NCBI GenBank assembly: GCA_005776585.1
Contig: SXOX01000107.1
Location: 1 to 39,761, forward strand
From: Pseudomonadota bacterium
GTDB lineage: Bacteria > Myxococcota_A > UBA9042 > GCA-2863065
Length of the DNA stretch: 39,761 nucleotides
Direction: 5' to 3'
Shown: positions 6,730-15,300 of the stretch, one piece after another
Layout: each line of letters opens with the position of its first letter
Numbering within the stretch: the stretch's first letter is position 1
Translations under genes and position numbers: made by a program
Notes under the pieces: generated by a model
What the model was told of the DNA's origin: nothing
Seen by the model: only the letters and a program-made list of their open reading frames with translations
Database searches by the model: none

Positions 6730-8664
6730 ATGAAGACGCTGAACTCTGTCCGAATGCGCGCGATCGTGGCGCTGCTGGCTCCCGCCGGCCTCATCGCGTT
6801 GGCGTTGTGGTGGCTCGACGGCCCCGCGGTCCCGAGCGGGGCGCTGCACCTGCCGGAGGTGGTCGCAAACTCCCCAGTCCCCAAGCCGCACACCGCGGCC
6901 GAGACGCCAGTGCGGTCGCTGCACGCGCGGGAGGTGCTCGTCGGCACCTTCGCACTCCAGGTTCAGGCGACGTTGCCGACGTCGAAGGCCGGGCCCGACG
7001 GCGCACTCACCGTGCGGGCGTTGGTCGACCTGGACTTCGACCCGGCGCGCCCCGTCGATCGCGCGGGAGACTCGGGACTGCTCGGCCGCGTGCGCGAGGT
7101 CGAGGTCACCGGGGCACCGGTCCTGGAGCGCGCCTTCTGGGGCGATGCGCATCGTATCGCGACTGCGCCGCTGCCTTTCGCGCTCGAGGTCGAGGCGACC
7201 GGGCGCGTGCTCGCAACGCGGTTTCATCGCGACATGGCGCCGGGACTGCGCAACACGCTCACGACCGCGCTGTTCGGTGTGACGGTCTCCGGAGAGCCGG
7301 CCGAGGCCCACGCGGCCTGGACGAGCCTGGAGTCCGACGGCAGCGGCGGCAATCGACACGTGTCCTTTGCCCGCGAGCCGGGCGGCGCGCTGACCAAGCG
7401 CTGGGAAAGCGGCACGGCCCAGAGCACGCCGGGCGGTCCGGTGGGGCAGGGCACGAGCACGCTCGCCTTCGATGCCCACGGGCTTTTCCGCGCGGACTAC
7501 CAGTACCGGCTGGAGGTGAACCTTGGCCTCGGTCCCGTCGCGGGCGTCACGCATGGGGTCGAGGGGAGCGTGACGTTCACGCGGGCCCCGTCGCCCGCCG
7601 AGGCGTGGGCCGCGGGAGTTCGACTCGCGGACCTGGTCCCCGACGTGGCGCCCCCCGCGACGCCGCCCTCGACGACGCCGGCGCCCCTGAGCACCACGCT
7701 GGAGGGCTACCTGAAGCTCGCGCACGAGGCGCACGTCGCGCTGCAATTCAACCAGCGCGTGACGGTCGTGCGTTCGTTTGGCGCGTGGCTCGCGGGCGAG
7801 GACGGACGCGTGACGGCGCTCGTTGCGCGGCTGATGGCCAACACTGTGGACGAGGACGGGCTGCGCACGCTGGTCGAGGGCCTGATCGCGGCCGACACTC
7901 CGGCCTCGCGGGAGGCCCACGCGGCCGCGGTCGCCAATCCCGCGACGCCCTACCCGGTGCGCTTCTCCCTGCTCACAGCGGTCACGCTCCACCCGAGTCC
8001 GAGCCCGGCGCTCGTCGCGGCCCTGTGGACCCATGTCGATACGCCCGGCGGTGACTTCCGGCTGCCAGCGACGTTGGCGCTCGCGGCGCAGGCGCGGGTC
8101 CAGCCGAGCCGCGATGCGGCGCTGGGCGCTGCAGTCGACAGTGGCCTCATGAGTCGCGCGACGCCTGTTTTGAACCCGCCCCCCGGAACGCCCGCGAGCC
8201 CGGACGACGAGGTCCAGCTCTGGCTCCGCGCGCTCGGTAATCGCGGCGGCAAGGACGCGTGGCCGCTGATTGCGCCCCATGTCACGGCGGCGCACGCCGA
8301 CACGCGCATGTTCGCGCTGGAAGCGCTCCGCTTCGTCCCAATGCCGGAAGCGCGCGTCGCGCTGGCCAAGGCGCTGCTGCTCGAGCCCTACGCGCGCAAT
8401 CGACGCGCTGCGGCCGAGACGGCGCTCTACCACCCGCAGCAAGTGCTCCAGGCGCCGCTGCTGAAGGCGCTCAAGGATGACGTGCATGGCTCGGTGCGGA
8501 TTGGCGCCGCGCACACGCTCGCGACGTGGGCCGTCACGACGCCCGCGCTCCGCACGGAGCTCCTCGCCGCGGTCGACCGAGAGCGCATCCCGCAGGTCAA
8601 GAGCATCCTGGCGGGCCTCGCGCACGAGCACATGCCGTCCACTGCGGCGGAGGTCGCGCCGTGA
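6730..8664 (+). CDS. Vitellogenin/large-lipid-transfer-protein-like module (beta domain plus helical repeats), 644 aa
   Basis: A hydrophobic N-terminal segment (about residues 10-27) acts as signal peptide or membrane anchor. Residues about 60-285 look like a beta-rich domain. The run F-x-R-D-M-A-P-G-L-R-N-T-L, then A-W-T-S-L-E-S-D-G-S-G, then L-T-K-R-W follows the order seen in the N-terminal lipid-transfer domain of vitellogenins and apolipoprotein B. Residues about 320-640 are consecutive amphipathic helix pairs of HEAT-like type, as in the helical superhelix of that family. Whether it moves lipid in the periplasm or outside the cell is inference. It lies 18 nt after the LamG giant, and its TGA overlaps the next GTG (GTGA). 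An alternative start at 6715 would add five residues. A plain HEAT-repeat scaffold is the other explanation. Confidence 0.8.
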   Translation: MKTLNSVRMRAIVALLAPAGLIALALWWLDGPAVPSGALHLPEVVANSPVPKPHTAAETPVRSLHAREVLVGTFALQVQATLPTSKAGPDGALTVRALVDLDFDPARPVDRAGDSGLLGRVREVEVTGAPVLERAFWGDAHRIATAPLPFALEVEATGRVLATRFHRDMAPGLRNTLTTALFGVTVSGEPAEAHAAWTSLESDGSGGNRHVSFAREPGGALTKRWESGTAQSTPGGPVGQGTSTLAFDAHGLFRADYQYRLEVNLGLGPVAGVTHGVEGSVTFTRAPSPAEAWAAGVRLADLVPDVAPPATPPSTTPAPLSTTLEGYLKLAHEAHVALQFNQRVTVVRSFGAWLAGEDGRVTALVARLMANTVDEDGLRTLVEGLIAADTPASREAHAAAVANPATPYPVRFSLLTAVTLHPSPSPALVAALWTHVDTPGGDFRLPATLALAAQARVQPSRDAALGAAVDSGLMSRATPVLNPPPGTPASPDDEVQLWLRALGNRGGKDAWPLIAPHVTAAHADTRMFALEALRFVPMPEARVALAKALLLEPYARNRRAAAETALYHPQQVLQAPLLKALKDDVHGSVRIGAAHTLATWAVTTPALRTELLAAVDRERIPQVKSILAGLAHEHMPSTAAEVAP

Positions 8665-11228
8665 GCCTGCGTGTCGCATTGGCGCTTCTCGCGCTCGTCG
8701 CCGGCCTGGGATGCTCGAAGGGCGAAGTGCCCGTCGGAGCGCCCGCTGCGGATGTCCTCCCCGACGTGGGCGACACGGACGCCGCGGCGGCCGACGGAGG
8801 CGCCGATCTCGGACCCGCGACGGCCGAGATCGACTCCGGACCTGCCGACACTCCCGACCTGGGCGCCGTCGACACGGCCGCGCCCGATGCTGCGGCGCCC
8901 GATACCAGTGAGCCTGACACCAGCACGCCCGACACTGTGGCACCCGATACTGCGGCACCCGATACTGTGGCACCCGATACTGCGGCACCCGATACTGCGG
9001 CACCCGATACTGCTGAGCCTGATGCTGTCGCAACCGATACTGCGGCCTCCGAAACAACGGCACCCGACACCGCGGCACCCGACACCGCGGAACCCGACAT
9101 TGCGCCCTCCGAGACGCTGAGCACAGACCTCTCGGACCCGAACGACACGCAGCCGGTCGATGACACGACTCCGGTGACCGACCTCACCGGCGGCGACGAG
9201 GTCATCGCTCTGACGGACGCCACCGTGGGCCCCGAGCTCGGATGCGTCCCCCAGTGCGCGCCAAGCAGCGCCTGCGGCTCCGACGGCTGCGGCGGCTCTT
9301 GCGGCGGGTGTGACGCGCCCAAGGCGTGCACCGACGGCGTCTGCCTGCTGCCTGGCTGCATCCCGGACTGCACCGCGGCCGAGTGTGGCAGCGACGGCTG
9401 CCTGGGCACCTGCGGTACCTGCGGCGCGGAGCTGCCCGTCTGTCAGAGCGGACACTGCGTGGCCGCGTGCATCCCGAACTGTGTTGGCAAGTCGTGCGGC
9501 CCCGACGGCTGCGGGGGCAGCTGCGGCGTCTGCGGCCTGGACTCCCTGTGCAACACGGGCGGGTGGTGCGTCCCGACGGCGTGGACCTGCGACAAGCTCA
9601 AGTACGACGCCGCCGATCACTGCGACTGCGGCTGCGGGCTGACCGATCCGGACTGCGCGTTGACGTCCCTCGTCACCCTCGGCTGCGACGTCGACGCCGT
9701 GTGCACTCTGGGCGTCTGCGAGCCGCTCGTCCCCAAGGCATGGACCTGCGAGCCGTGGAAGTACGGCAACGGCGGCCTCTGTCAGTGCGGCTGCGGCGCG
9801 GCGGATCCCGACTGCCTCGCCGCCGGAGCGCTGCTCGATGGCTGCGCGTCCGGGCAGATTTGCAACGGCGGCGTGTGCGGCGCCTGCGTACCGGACTGCA
9901 CCAACAAGGAGTGCGGCAGTGATGGCTGCGACGGCCTGTGCGGCGAGTGCTCGACCCACAGCGACCCGGCCAAGCACGACTACGCCTGTGTCGCGGGTCA
10001 GTGCGTGCCGGGCTGCCTCCCGGTGCCGGTCGCGTGTCAGACCGCGGAGTGCGGCGACGACGGCTGCGGCGGCACTTGCGGCACCTGCGCCCATGGCGCC
10101 TTCTGCAACGCCGGCGTCTGTCAGCCGCAGCCGGGCGCGTCTTGCGATGGCTTCTGCAAGGGCCTCGCCCCGGCGGGGTGCTCCTGCACGGGCGGCTGTG
10201 AGCTCGTCGGTGACTGCTGCCCCGACTACGCGGCGCTCTGCACCTGCACCCCCGACTGCGTCGACAAGAGCTGCGGGCCCGATGGCTGCGGTGGCTCGTG
10301 CGGCGACTGCCTCGCGCCGGCGTCCCCGTTCTGCGGCGCCGACGGGTCCTGCGGCGCGACGTGCGCACCGTCCTGCGGCGACGCGGTGTGCGGCCCCGAC
10401 GGCTGTGGTGGCAGCTGCGGTGCCTGCACGGACGGCGCAACGTGCAACCTGCACGGCGTCTGCGTCCCCCCGACGTGGAGCTGCCTCGACGTGTACTACG
10501 GCGATGACTCCGCATGCGACTGCGCGTGCGGTGCGCCGGATCCGGACTGCGCCAAGTACGCGCTCACGTTCGGCTGCCCCTATGACGTCGCCTGCACTCC
10601 GAGCGGGCTCTGCAAGATCGCCAGCTGCAACGTCACGAGCGACTGCGCCGCGCCCCGCTGGTGTGTCGGTCACTGGCCAACCGGCACCGGCCTGCGCAAG
10701 GGCGTCTGCCAGGTGCCGAACCCGGTCGGCAAGCCGGCTGGGGCGTCGTGTCAGGTCGACCTGGACTGCGCGGCCGGGCTCTGCGCCGGGGGCCTCTGCC
10801 GAAACGCGTGTGGGAAGGACGCCGACTGCGACTCCGGCCAGCGCTGCGTGGGTTACCCCATCGTCGACTGGCTGAGCCTCCTCCCGCTCGGGGTCGTGGC
10901 CGTCTGTGACGGCGCGCTTGGCGGCCCCGACTGCACCAAGACCTCCGACTGCGGTGCGGAGGGCATGTGCCTCGTTGCCATCCACCCGAGCACCCTTCAG
11001 CCACTGTACGTGTGTGCGGGACTTCCGTCCGGCGGCGAGGGCGACCTGTGCTACGGCCCGAGCTGCGCGCCCGGGCTCCTCTGCGCGAACGACGTCTGTG
11101 CGCGTCCGTGCCCCGGCGGTCTTGGGGACTGCCCGGCGGGCCAGGTCTGCGGCAGCGGCGTACTGCACGGCGGGTTGTCGGGGCTGCCCGGCGACGACGT
11201 CATCAGTCCGGTCTGCGCCACGCCATAG
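8661..11228 (+). CDS. Cys-rich lipoprotein-like surface protein with somatomedin-B-like motif, 855 aa
   Basis: GTG start in a GTGA overlap with the previous gene, with GGAGG 7 nt upstream. The signal peptide ends ...LVAGLGC, a relaxed lipobox, so lipidation is likely but not certain. Residues about 74-150 are a low-complexity A-P-D-T linker. From about residue 193 come seven C-G-x-D-G-C-x-G-x-C-G-x-C modules and three W-x-C...C-x-C-x-C-G-x-x-D-P-D-C modules. Between them, at about 493-529, is a stretch with the somatomedin-B spacing, ending G-D-C-C-P-D-Y-x-x-x-C. The C-terminus holds further disulfide-type knots. Such proteins are usually anchored on or near the outer membrane; no enzyme motif is seen. 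It closes the first transcriptional group, since the next gene is 231 bp away. Confidence 0.85.
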   Translation: MSLRVALALLALVAGLGCSKGEVPVGAPAADVLPDVGDTDAAAADGGADLGPATAEIDSGPADTPDLGAVDTAAPDAAAPDTSEPDTSTPDTVAPDTAAPDTVAPDTAAPDTAAPDTAEPDAVATDTAASETTAPDTAAPDTAEPDIAPSETLSTDLSDPNDTQPVDDTTPVTDLTGGDEVIALTDATVGPELGCVPQCAPSSACGSDGCGGSCGGCDAPKACTDGVCLLPGCIPDCTAAECGSDGCLGTCGTCGAELPVCQSGHCVAACIPNCVGKSCGPDGCGGSCGVCGLDSLCNTGGWCVPTAWTCDKLKYDAADHCDCGCGLTDPDCALTSLVTLGCDVDAVCTLGVCEPLVPKAWTCEPWKYGNGGLCQCGCGAADPDCLAAGALLDGCASGQICNGGVCGACVPDCTNKECGSDGCDGLCGECSTHSDPAKHDYACVAGQCVPGCLPVPVACQTAECGDDGCGGTCGTCAHGAFCNAGVCQPQPGASCDGFCKGLAPAGCSCTGGCELVGDCCPDYAALCTCTPDCVDKSCGPDGCGGSCGDCLAPASPFCGADGSCGATCAPSCGDAVCGPDGCGGSCGACTDGATCNLHGVCVPPTWSCLDVYYGDDSACDCACGAPDPDCAKYALTFGCPYDVACTPSGLCKIASCNVTSDCAAPRWCVGHWPTGTGLRKGVCQVPNPVGKPAGASCQVDLDCAAGLCAGGLCRNACGKDADCDSGQRCVGYPIVDWLSLLPLGVVAVCDGALGGPDCTKTSDCGAEGMCLVAIHPSTLQPLYVCAGLPSGGEGDLCYGPSCAPGLLCANDVCARPCPGGLGDCPAGQVCGSGVLHGGLSGLPGDDVISPVCATP
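8886..9105 (+). repeat. Degenerate 15-bp tandem repeat encoding (A-P-D-T-x)n
   Basis: In-frame units of the type GCGGCACCCGATACT. The central copies use GAT/ACT, while the outer copies use GAC/ACC like the rest of the gene. This suggests recent expansion of the centre. It forms a flexible acidic linker after the lipoprotein anchor. Confidence 0.85.
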
Positions 11229-11459
11229 CGGTCTTCTCCCAGGTCACGTCGCCAAGGCCGACAGGCTCCGGGCAGGTCGCATCTTTCCATCGGTCGCCCG
11301 TGGGTCTCCGCCGAAGCAGCGACAGCATCACCACCATCGTGAGCAGCGCAGGCACCGTGCGGGTCCGTCCCAATTGACAGCCGCTATCGCGGTCGCGTAG
11401 CGTCCCCCGGACCTGAGAAGGCTGCCTTCCGGGAGCGTGGTGTGAGGGTTGAGGATACG
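11229..11459. other. Intergenic gap between the two large gene groups
   Basis: 231 bp without a convincing gene. No clear hairpin followed by a T-run is visible, so I do not call a terminator. The only signal I support is the promoter candidate at 11374-11403. Confidence 0.6.
11374..11403 (+). promoter_or_regulatory. Candidate promoter of the nine-gene block
   Basis: A perfect TTGACA at 11374-11379, an 18-nt spacer, and TAGCGT at 11398-11403 (three matches to TATAAT). It lies in the only sizeable gap before 27.6 kb of overlapping genes. The leader to ATG 11460 would be about 50 nt. The hexamers are seen; activity is inferred. Confidence 0.4.
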
Positions 11460-12368
11460 ATGGGTCGCCAAATCATCCTGATCGCCGGACTCGTGATCGT
11501 CGCTGGTGCGTGCTCGCCCCAGGACAGCGCGTCGAGCGAGGGCGTGGCAGCCTGCACGCCCAAGTGCGCAGGCCGCGCGTGCGGCGATGACGGCTGCGGC
11601 GGCACGTGTGGATCGTGTTCCAACGGCGCGCTGTGCAACGTGGCGGGCGCTTGTGTCGCCGACTGCACCAAGAGCTGCGGTGCCTTGGGCCTCACTTGTG
11701 GGCAGCACTGCGGCGTGTCGTGCGGCACGTGCCCGGCCGGCGCGTCCTGCGACGCCGGTCGATGCACCTGCGCTCCCCAGTGCGACGGCAAGTCCTGCAC
11801 CGATGCCGACGGGTGCGGGGGCACGTGCGGTCCGTGCCCATCCGAGGTCTCGTGCACCGATTGCTGGCTCAAGCTTGTGGTGGTCGATCGCGTCAAGTCC
11901 AACGGTCGCACCACACAGGTGGTGTTGGCGATCGACTACGCACCTCCCGCCGGCGCCGCGCTTCCAACTCTGGCCGACCTTCACCTGACTTTGGCCGGCC
12001 CGGCCAAGCTCGAGCAGGTCGGCATCGGAGAGCCACTCACGAGCGCGGGAAAGAAGCTCTACCCCAACCCGAACACCGGACACGTGTATCAGGTGCTCCC
12101 GGACGGCACCATTCGCCTGCTGGTCATGTCGACCGCGAACAGCAAGCCGATCGGCCCGGGCCGCTGGATCCTGCTCAAGGTCTCGCTCGGTGCCGCCGCC
12201 GATGCGGCCGAGGCCCCCGCGGATCGCCCGTTGGTCGCGCGCCTCGTGCCGCACAACGAGATCTTCGCTCCGACTCAGGTCGACCAGCCGCTCTGGTCGC
12301 AGCCCATCGATGGAGCGGTCGTGGTGTGGCCCATCAACGTGTTGCCTCCGCCGGGAGACACGCCTTGA
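11460..12368 (+). CDS. Cohesin-like lipoprotein (first cohesin/dockerin couple), 302 aa
   Basis: Signal peptide ending ...VIVAGAC, a plausible lipobox, so probably lipidated. Residues about 25-130 hold three Cys-rich modules (C-G-D-D-G-C-G-G-T-C-G type). Residues about 137-294 resemble a cohesin beta-sandwich: long alternating strands, L-H-L-T-L-A-G-P, a central S-A-G-K-K-L, and I-R-L-L-V-M-S-T then W-I-L-L-K-V. The same order recurs in the 168-residue product at 23310-23816. In cohesins this fold grips calcium-loaded dockerins. The stop overlaps the next start (TGATG), and that next protein carries a dockerin-like motif. Start: ATG with GAGGA 5 nt upstream; a GTG at 11442 would add six residues ahead of a weaker signal peptide. 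Cohesin assignment is moderately sure. Confidence 0.75.
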   Translation: MGRQIILIAGLVIVAGACSPQDSASSEGVAACTPKCAGRACGDDGCGGTCGSCSNGALCNVAGACVADCTKSCGALGLTCGQHCGVSCGTCPAGASCDAGRCTCAPQCDGKSCTDADGCGGTCGPCPSEVSCTDCWLKLVVVDRVKSNGRTTQVVLAIDYAPPAGAALPTLADLHLTLAGPAKLEQVGIGEPLTSAGKKLYPNPNTGHVYQVLPDGTIRLLVMSTANSKPIGPGRWILLKVSLGAAADAAEAPADRPLVARLVPHNEIFAPTQVDQPLWSQPIDGAVVVWPINVLPPPGDTP

Positions 12369-15300
12369 TGGTTCGATGGCTCGCCTTGACTGCAACGTGC
12401 GCTGCGGCGCTGACTGCCGTTTCGACCTCGGGAGAGGCCCACGCCAACCGGCTCTCGTTGGCCGAGCTGCACGCCTTCGGCTCGTGGCTCGAGTGCATGG
12501 ACGGAACGTCCGGGGCCGCTCCATGCAGCACTCCGTCTGCGACTGCCGAGTACCCCGCGTGGGCCACGTATCACACCTGCAGGGCGGCTTGTGCCGCGAA
12601 GTACGTGCCGACGCGCAACTGGGAGAAGGACGGCAACGGCACGCTCGACCGCGCAGACCTCGACCTGGCGTTCCTCGAGTTCTATGGCGATGCGGTTGGC
12701 AACCCCATGAACTTCGGCGCCGAGTACTGCTACGTCGACGCCGCGAGCACCGTGGTCGCTGGCGGCCCGCTCTGCAAGACGCTCTGCAATGACCCCGATC
12801 AGTTCTGCACGGACGCCCAATGCGCACTGGCGCCGGTCGAGCCCGCGTGTGCGCCCGGCGGTGGAGCCTCCAGCGCGTGTTGGTACGAGCCGACGCCCAT
12901 CACGCGGCCCGCGCGCTGCACGGACTTCGTGTGTCAGCATTGGCTCCATCCCGTCTTGCCCGCCGGGGAGTCGCGCTGCCAGGACAAAGACAACGACGGC
13001 TTGCCAAACTGGCTCGAGATCGCCGCAGGACTCAGCGACGAAGCGGCCTCGACTTTGTGCTCGGCGTCGAATCCGTGTGGCTTCGACCATGACTGCGCCT
13101 CCATCGCGCCGTTTCTAGGCGGCGGCGTCTGCAAGCCACGCCCCTGCACGGGAGGGCGCTGTACGGCGTTTCATCTCGAGGTCGCGTCTCAGGACGACCA
13201 ACAGGCGCTCATTCACGTCCACTATGATCATTCGCCGGTGCCGGCGCGGATGCTCGACCTGTACTTCGACTTCTCGAGTACCACACTGCTGCTACAAGAC
13301 GTCCGTCCTCTGGCGTCGTTGGCCGCCTATGGCAAGCGTGTGGCTCACTCAATCCTCGCGGACGGCCGCACGCTGCGTGTGACCGTGTTCGACGAGACGA
13401 GCTCGACGCCGATTCCGTTTGGACCCATCGTCGAGTTGGTGTTCCAAAAGCTCGTCGCCAACGGTGACGGCGCCTCCGCGGCACAGTGGTCGGTCGGCTT
13501 CACTCAGGAGGCGTCTCTGCTCCGGAACGCGATCGCCCCGGCACAGGGATTTGCGCTCGACGAGAGGGTCGAGGGCCAGTTCGTGCGATGGGGGCCGAAG
13601 GTCCTGCTGCACAGCCCGCAGTCGTCGCCCACGCGGCTGGCGCTGTGGTACGGGTTCAACGACCCCGCCCAGCCCATCGTCTACACCGCGGCGCCAACGG
13701 CAGAGCAGCTCTGCACTCGCGTCGCGCAGTGCTCGAACGAGCAGGACGTGGCCACGAAGTCGCGGGTCATCGCGCGCCTCGCCGCGTTGCAGTCTGGCTC
13801 CACGTTTGGCGGCCAATCCGTCACCGGCGTGCAGCAGCAGGCCACGTTCCTCGACGGGCGGGCGGATCACCTCACCCTTCCCGTCATTTACAATGACCAG
13901 GATCTCTCGACGCATGGCCAGTCCTTCTCGTTCTCCACGTGGTTCTACGCGGAGCGCGCGGAGGACGCACTGCCTCATGTTCTGTTTGCGCAGCAGACCT
14001 TCGACGAGCGATCCCGCTTCGGGCTGGGTTGGCGAGCCGCGACGGACAAGAGCGCGATCGACCTCTTCTTCTTCGACGGGGACCTGTTCGATGACGGGCT
14101 GTTCACCAAGGGCATCGTCCCCATCACGGGTGGCGCGGTCCCTCGGGTCCCGGTGCTGTCATGGCATCACGTGGGCTTCGTCATCAACACCAGCGGACCG
14201 AAGTCCAAGGTGAGCCTCTACCTCGACGGCGCGCGCGTCGTCACCGACAAGGAGATCACGAGCCCGCCGGTCGTGTGCCCGCAGTTCCTCGCCGGCAAGG
14301 ACGTGCTGCTCCACGACGAAGGGGACGTCCTGGGCGGTCAGCCGCCCGAGTTCATCTACACGTCGGTCAAGAAGAACGGCTTGTACACGGTAGTGCGCAC
14401 CGACCCGTACGGGCTTCAGACCAAGACGGTCATCGAGGACGGTCAACACACCTTTCGTGATCCGGACTACAGCCCCGTCCTCGACCGGATCGCGTTTGCT
14501 TCGAACGTGTCCGGAAATATGGAGATCTGGGTCGCGCACGGCGATGGCTCGGTACCTCGGCGGGTCACGGAGGGCTTTGGCGACGCGTTCCTCGGGTTCG
14601 AGGCCCGGCGGCCTCGGTGGGCGCCTGACGGGAGCGCGCTGGTGTTCGAGAGCGACGCTTTCGACACGCTGGCGCAAGACAACGACACGAGCAAGGTCGT
14701 TCACCTCTACTACCTCGCGTGGAGCAACGACAAGCCCACGCCGGAGGCCGGTGACCGCCTCGACTACAGCAAGCTCCTCACGGCCCAAGACGTGGGCTCG
14801 TTCCGGCTCACCGCCGGTGCTACCGACTTCAACGCCACGCGCGCGCAGTGGATCACGGGCCCGTCCAAGGCCAGTCAGTCGCTCGGCACCATCCTGTATG
14901 AGCGCTCTGCTTTCGATTTCTCAGATCGCGCCGTCTACAAGATCGACCTCCCCGTGCAAGGGCCGCACTTTGCGGTAGTGTCCAAGGTGCTGGTCGATGA
15001 AACCTATGCCACCGAGTACGCCCTGCTCGCAGCCCACCGGAGTGTGCAAGCTACAGGGGCCACCACCGCCGAGAAGCGCCGCATGCTGGTCCAGAAGCAC
15101 AGCGCGTCATGGGTGGCCGATGATCGCCTCTCGACCACGGTCACCGCCTCCACCGGTTCGTGCGACGCCATCGCCACCGTGGCGTTCAGTCCCGCGGGCG
15201 GAGCCTACGGCGCGCAGTGTTTCGACCTGAATGGCAACGGCATGTGCGACGTCGGCGCCGAGGACGCCAACGGAGACAACGGCTGCACGGTGGCCGATTG

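Noticed and set aside
5293..9078. 1261-codon open frame on the minus strand
   Set aside because: Antisense to three well-supported genes. It is Arg/Glu-rich low-complexity sequence typical of a high-GC shadow frame, with no domain.
8886..9105. Possible CRISPR-like or minisatellite array
   Set aside because: Units are 15 bp, in frame, with no spacers; it is a coding linker repeat.
8427..11168. 913-codon open frame on the minus strand
   Set aside because: Antisense to the Cys-rich gene. Its repeats (C-H-S-I-G-C type) merely mirror the A-P-D-T and C-G-x-D-G-C coding repeats.
11606..12367. 254-codon in-frame N-terminal extension of the 2872-aa protein
   Set aside because: It runs in another frame through the cohesin-like lipoprotein gene, and the true signal peptide begins at ATG 12368.
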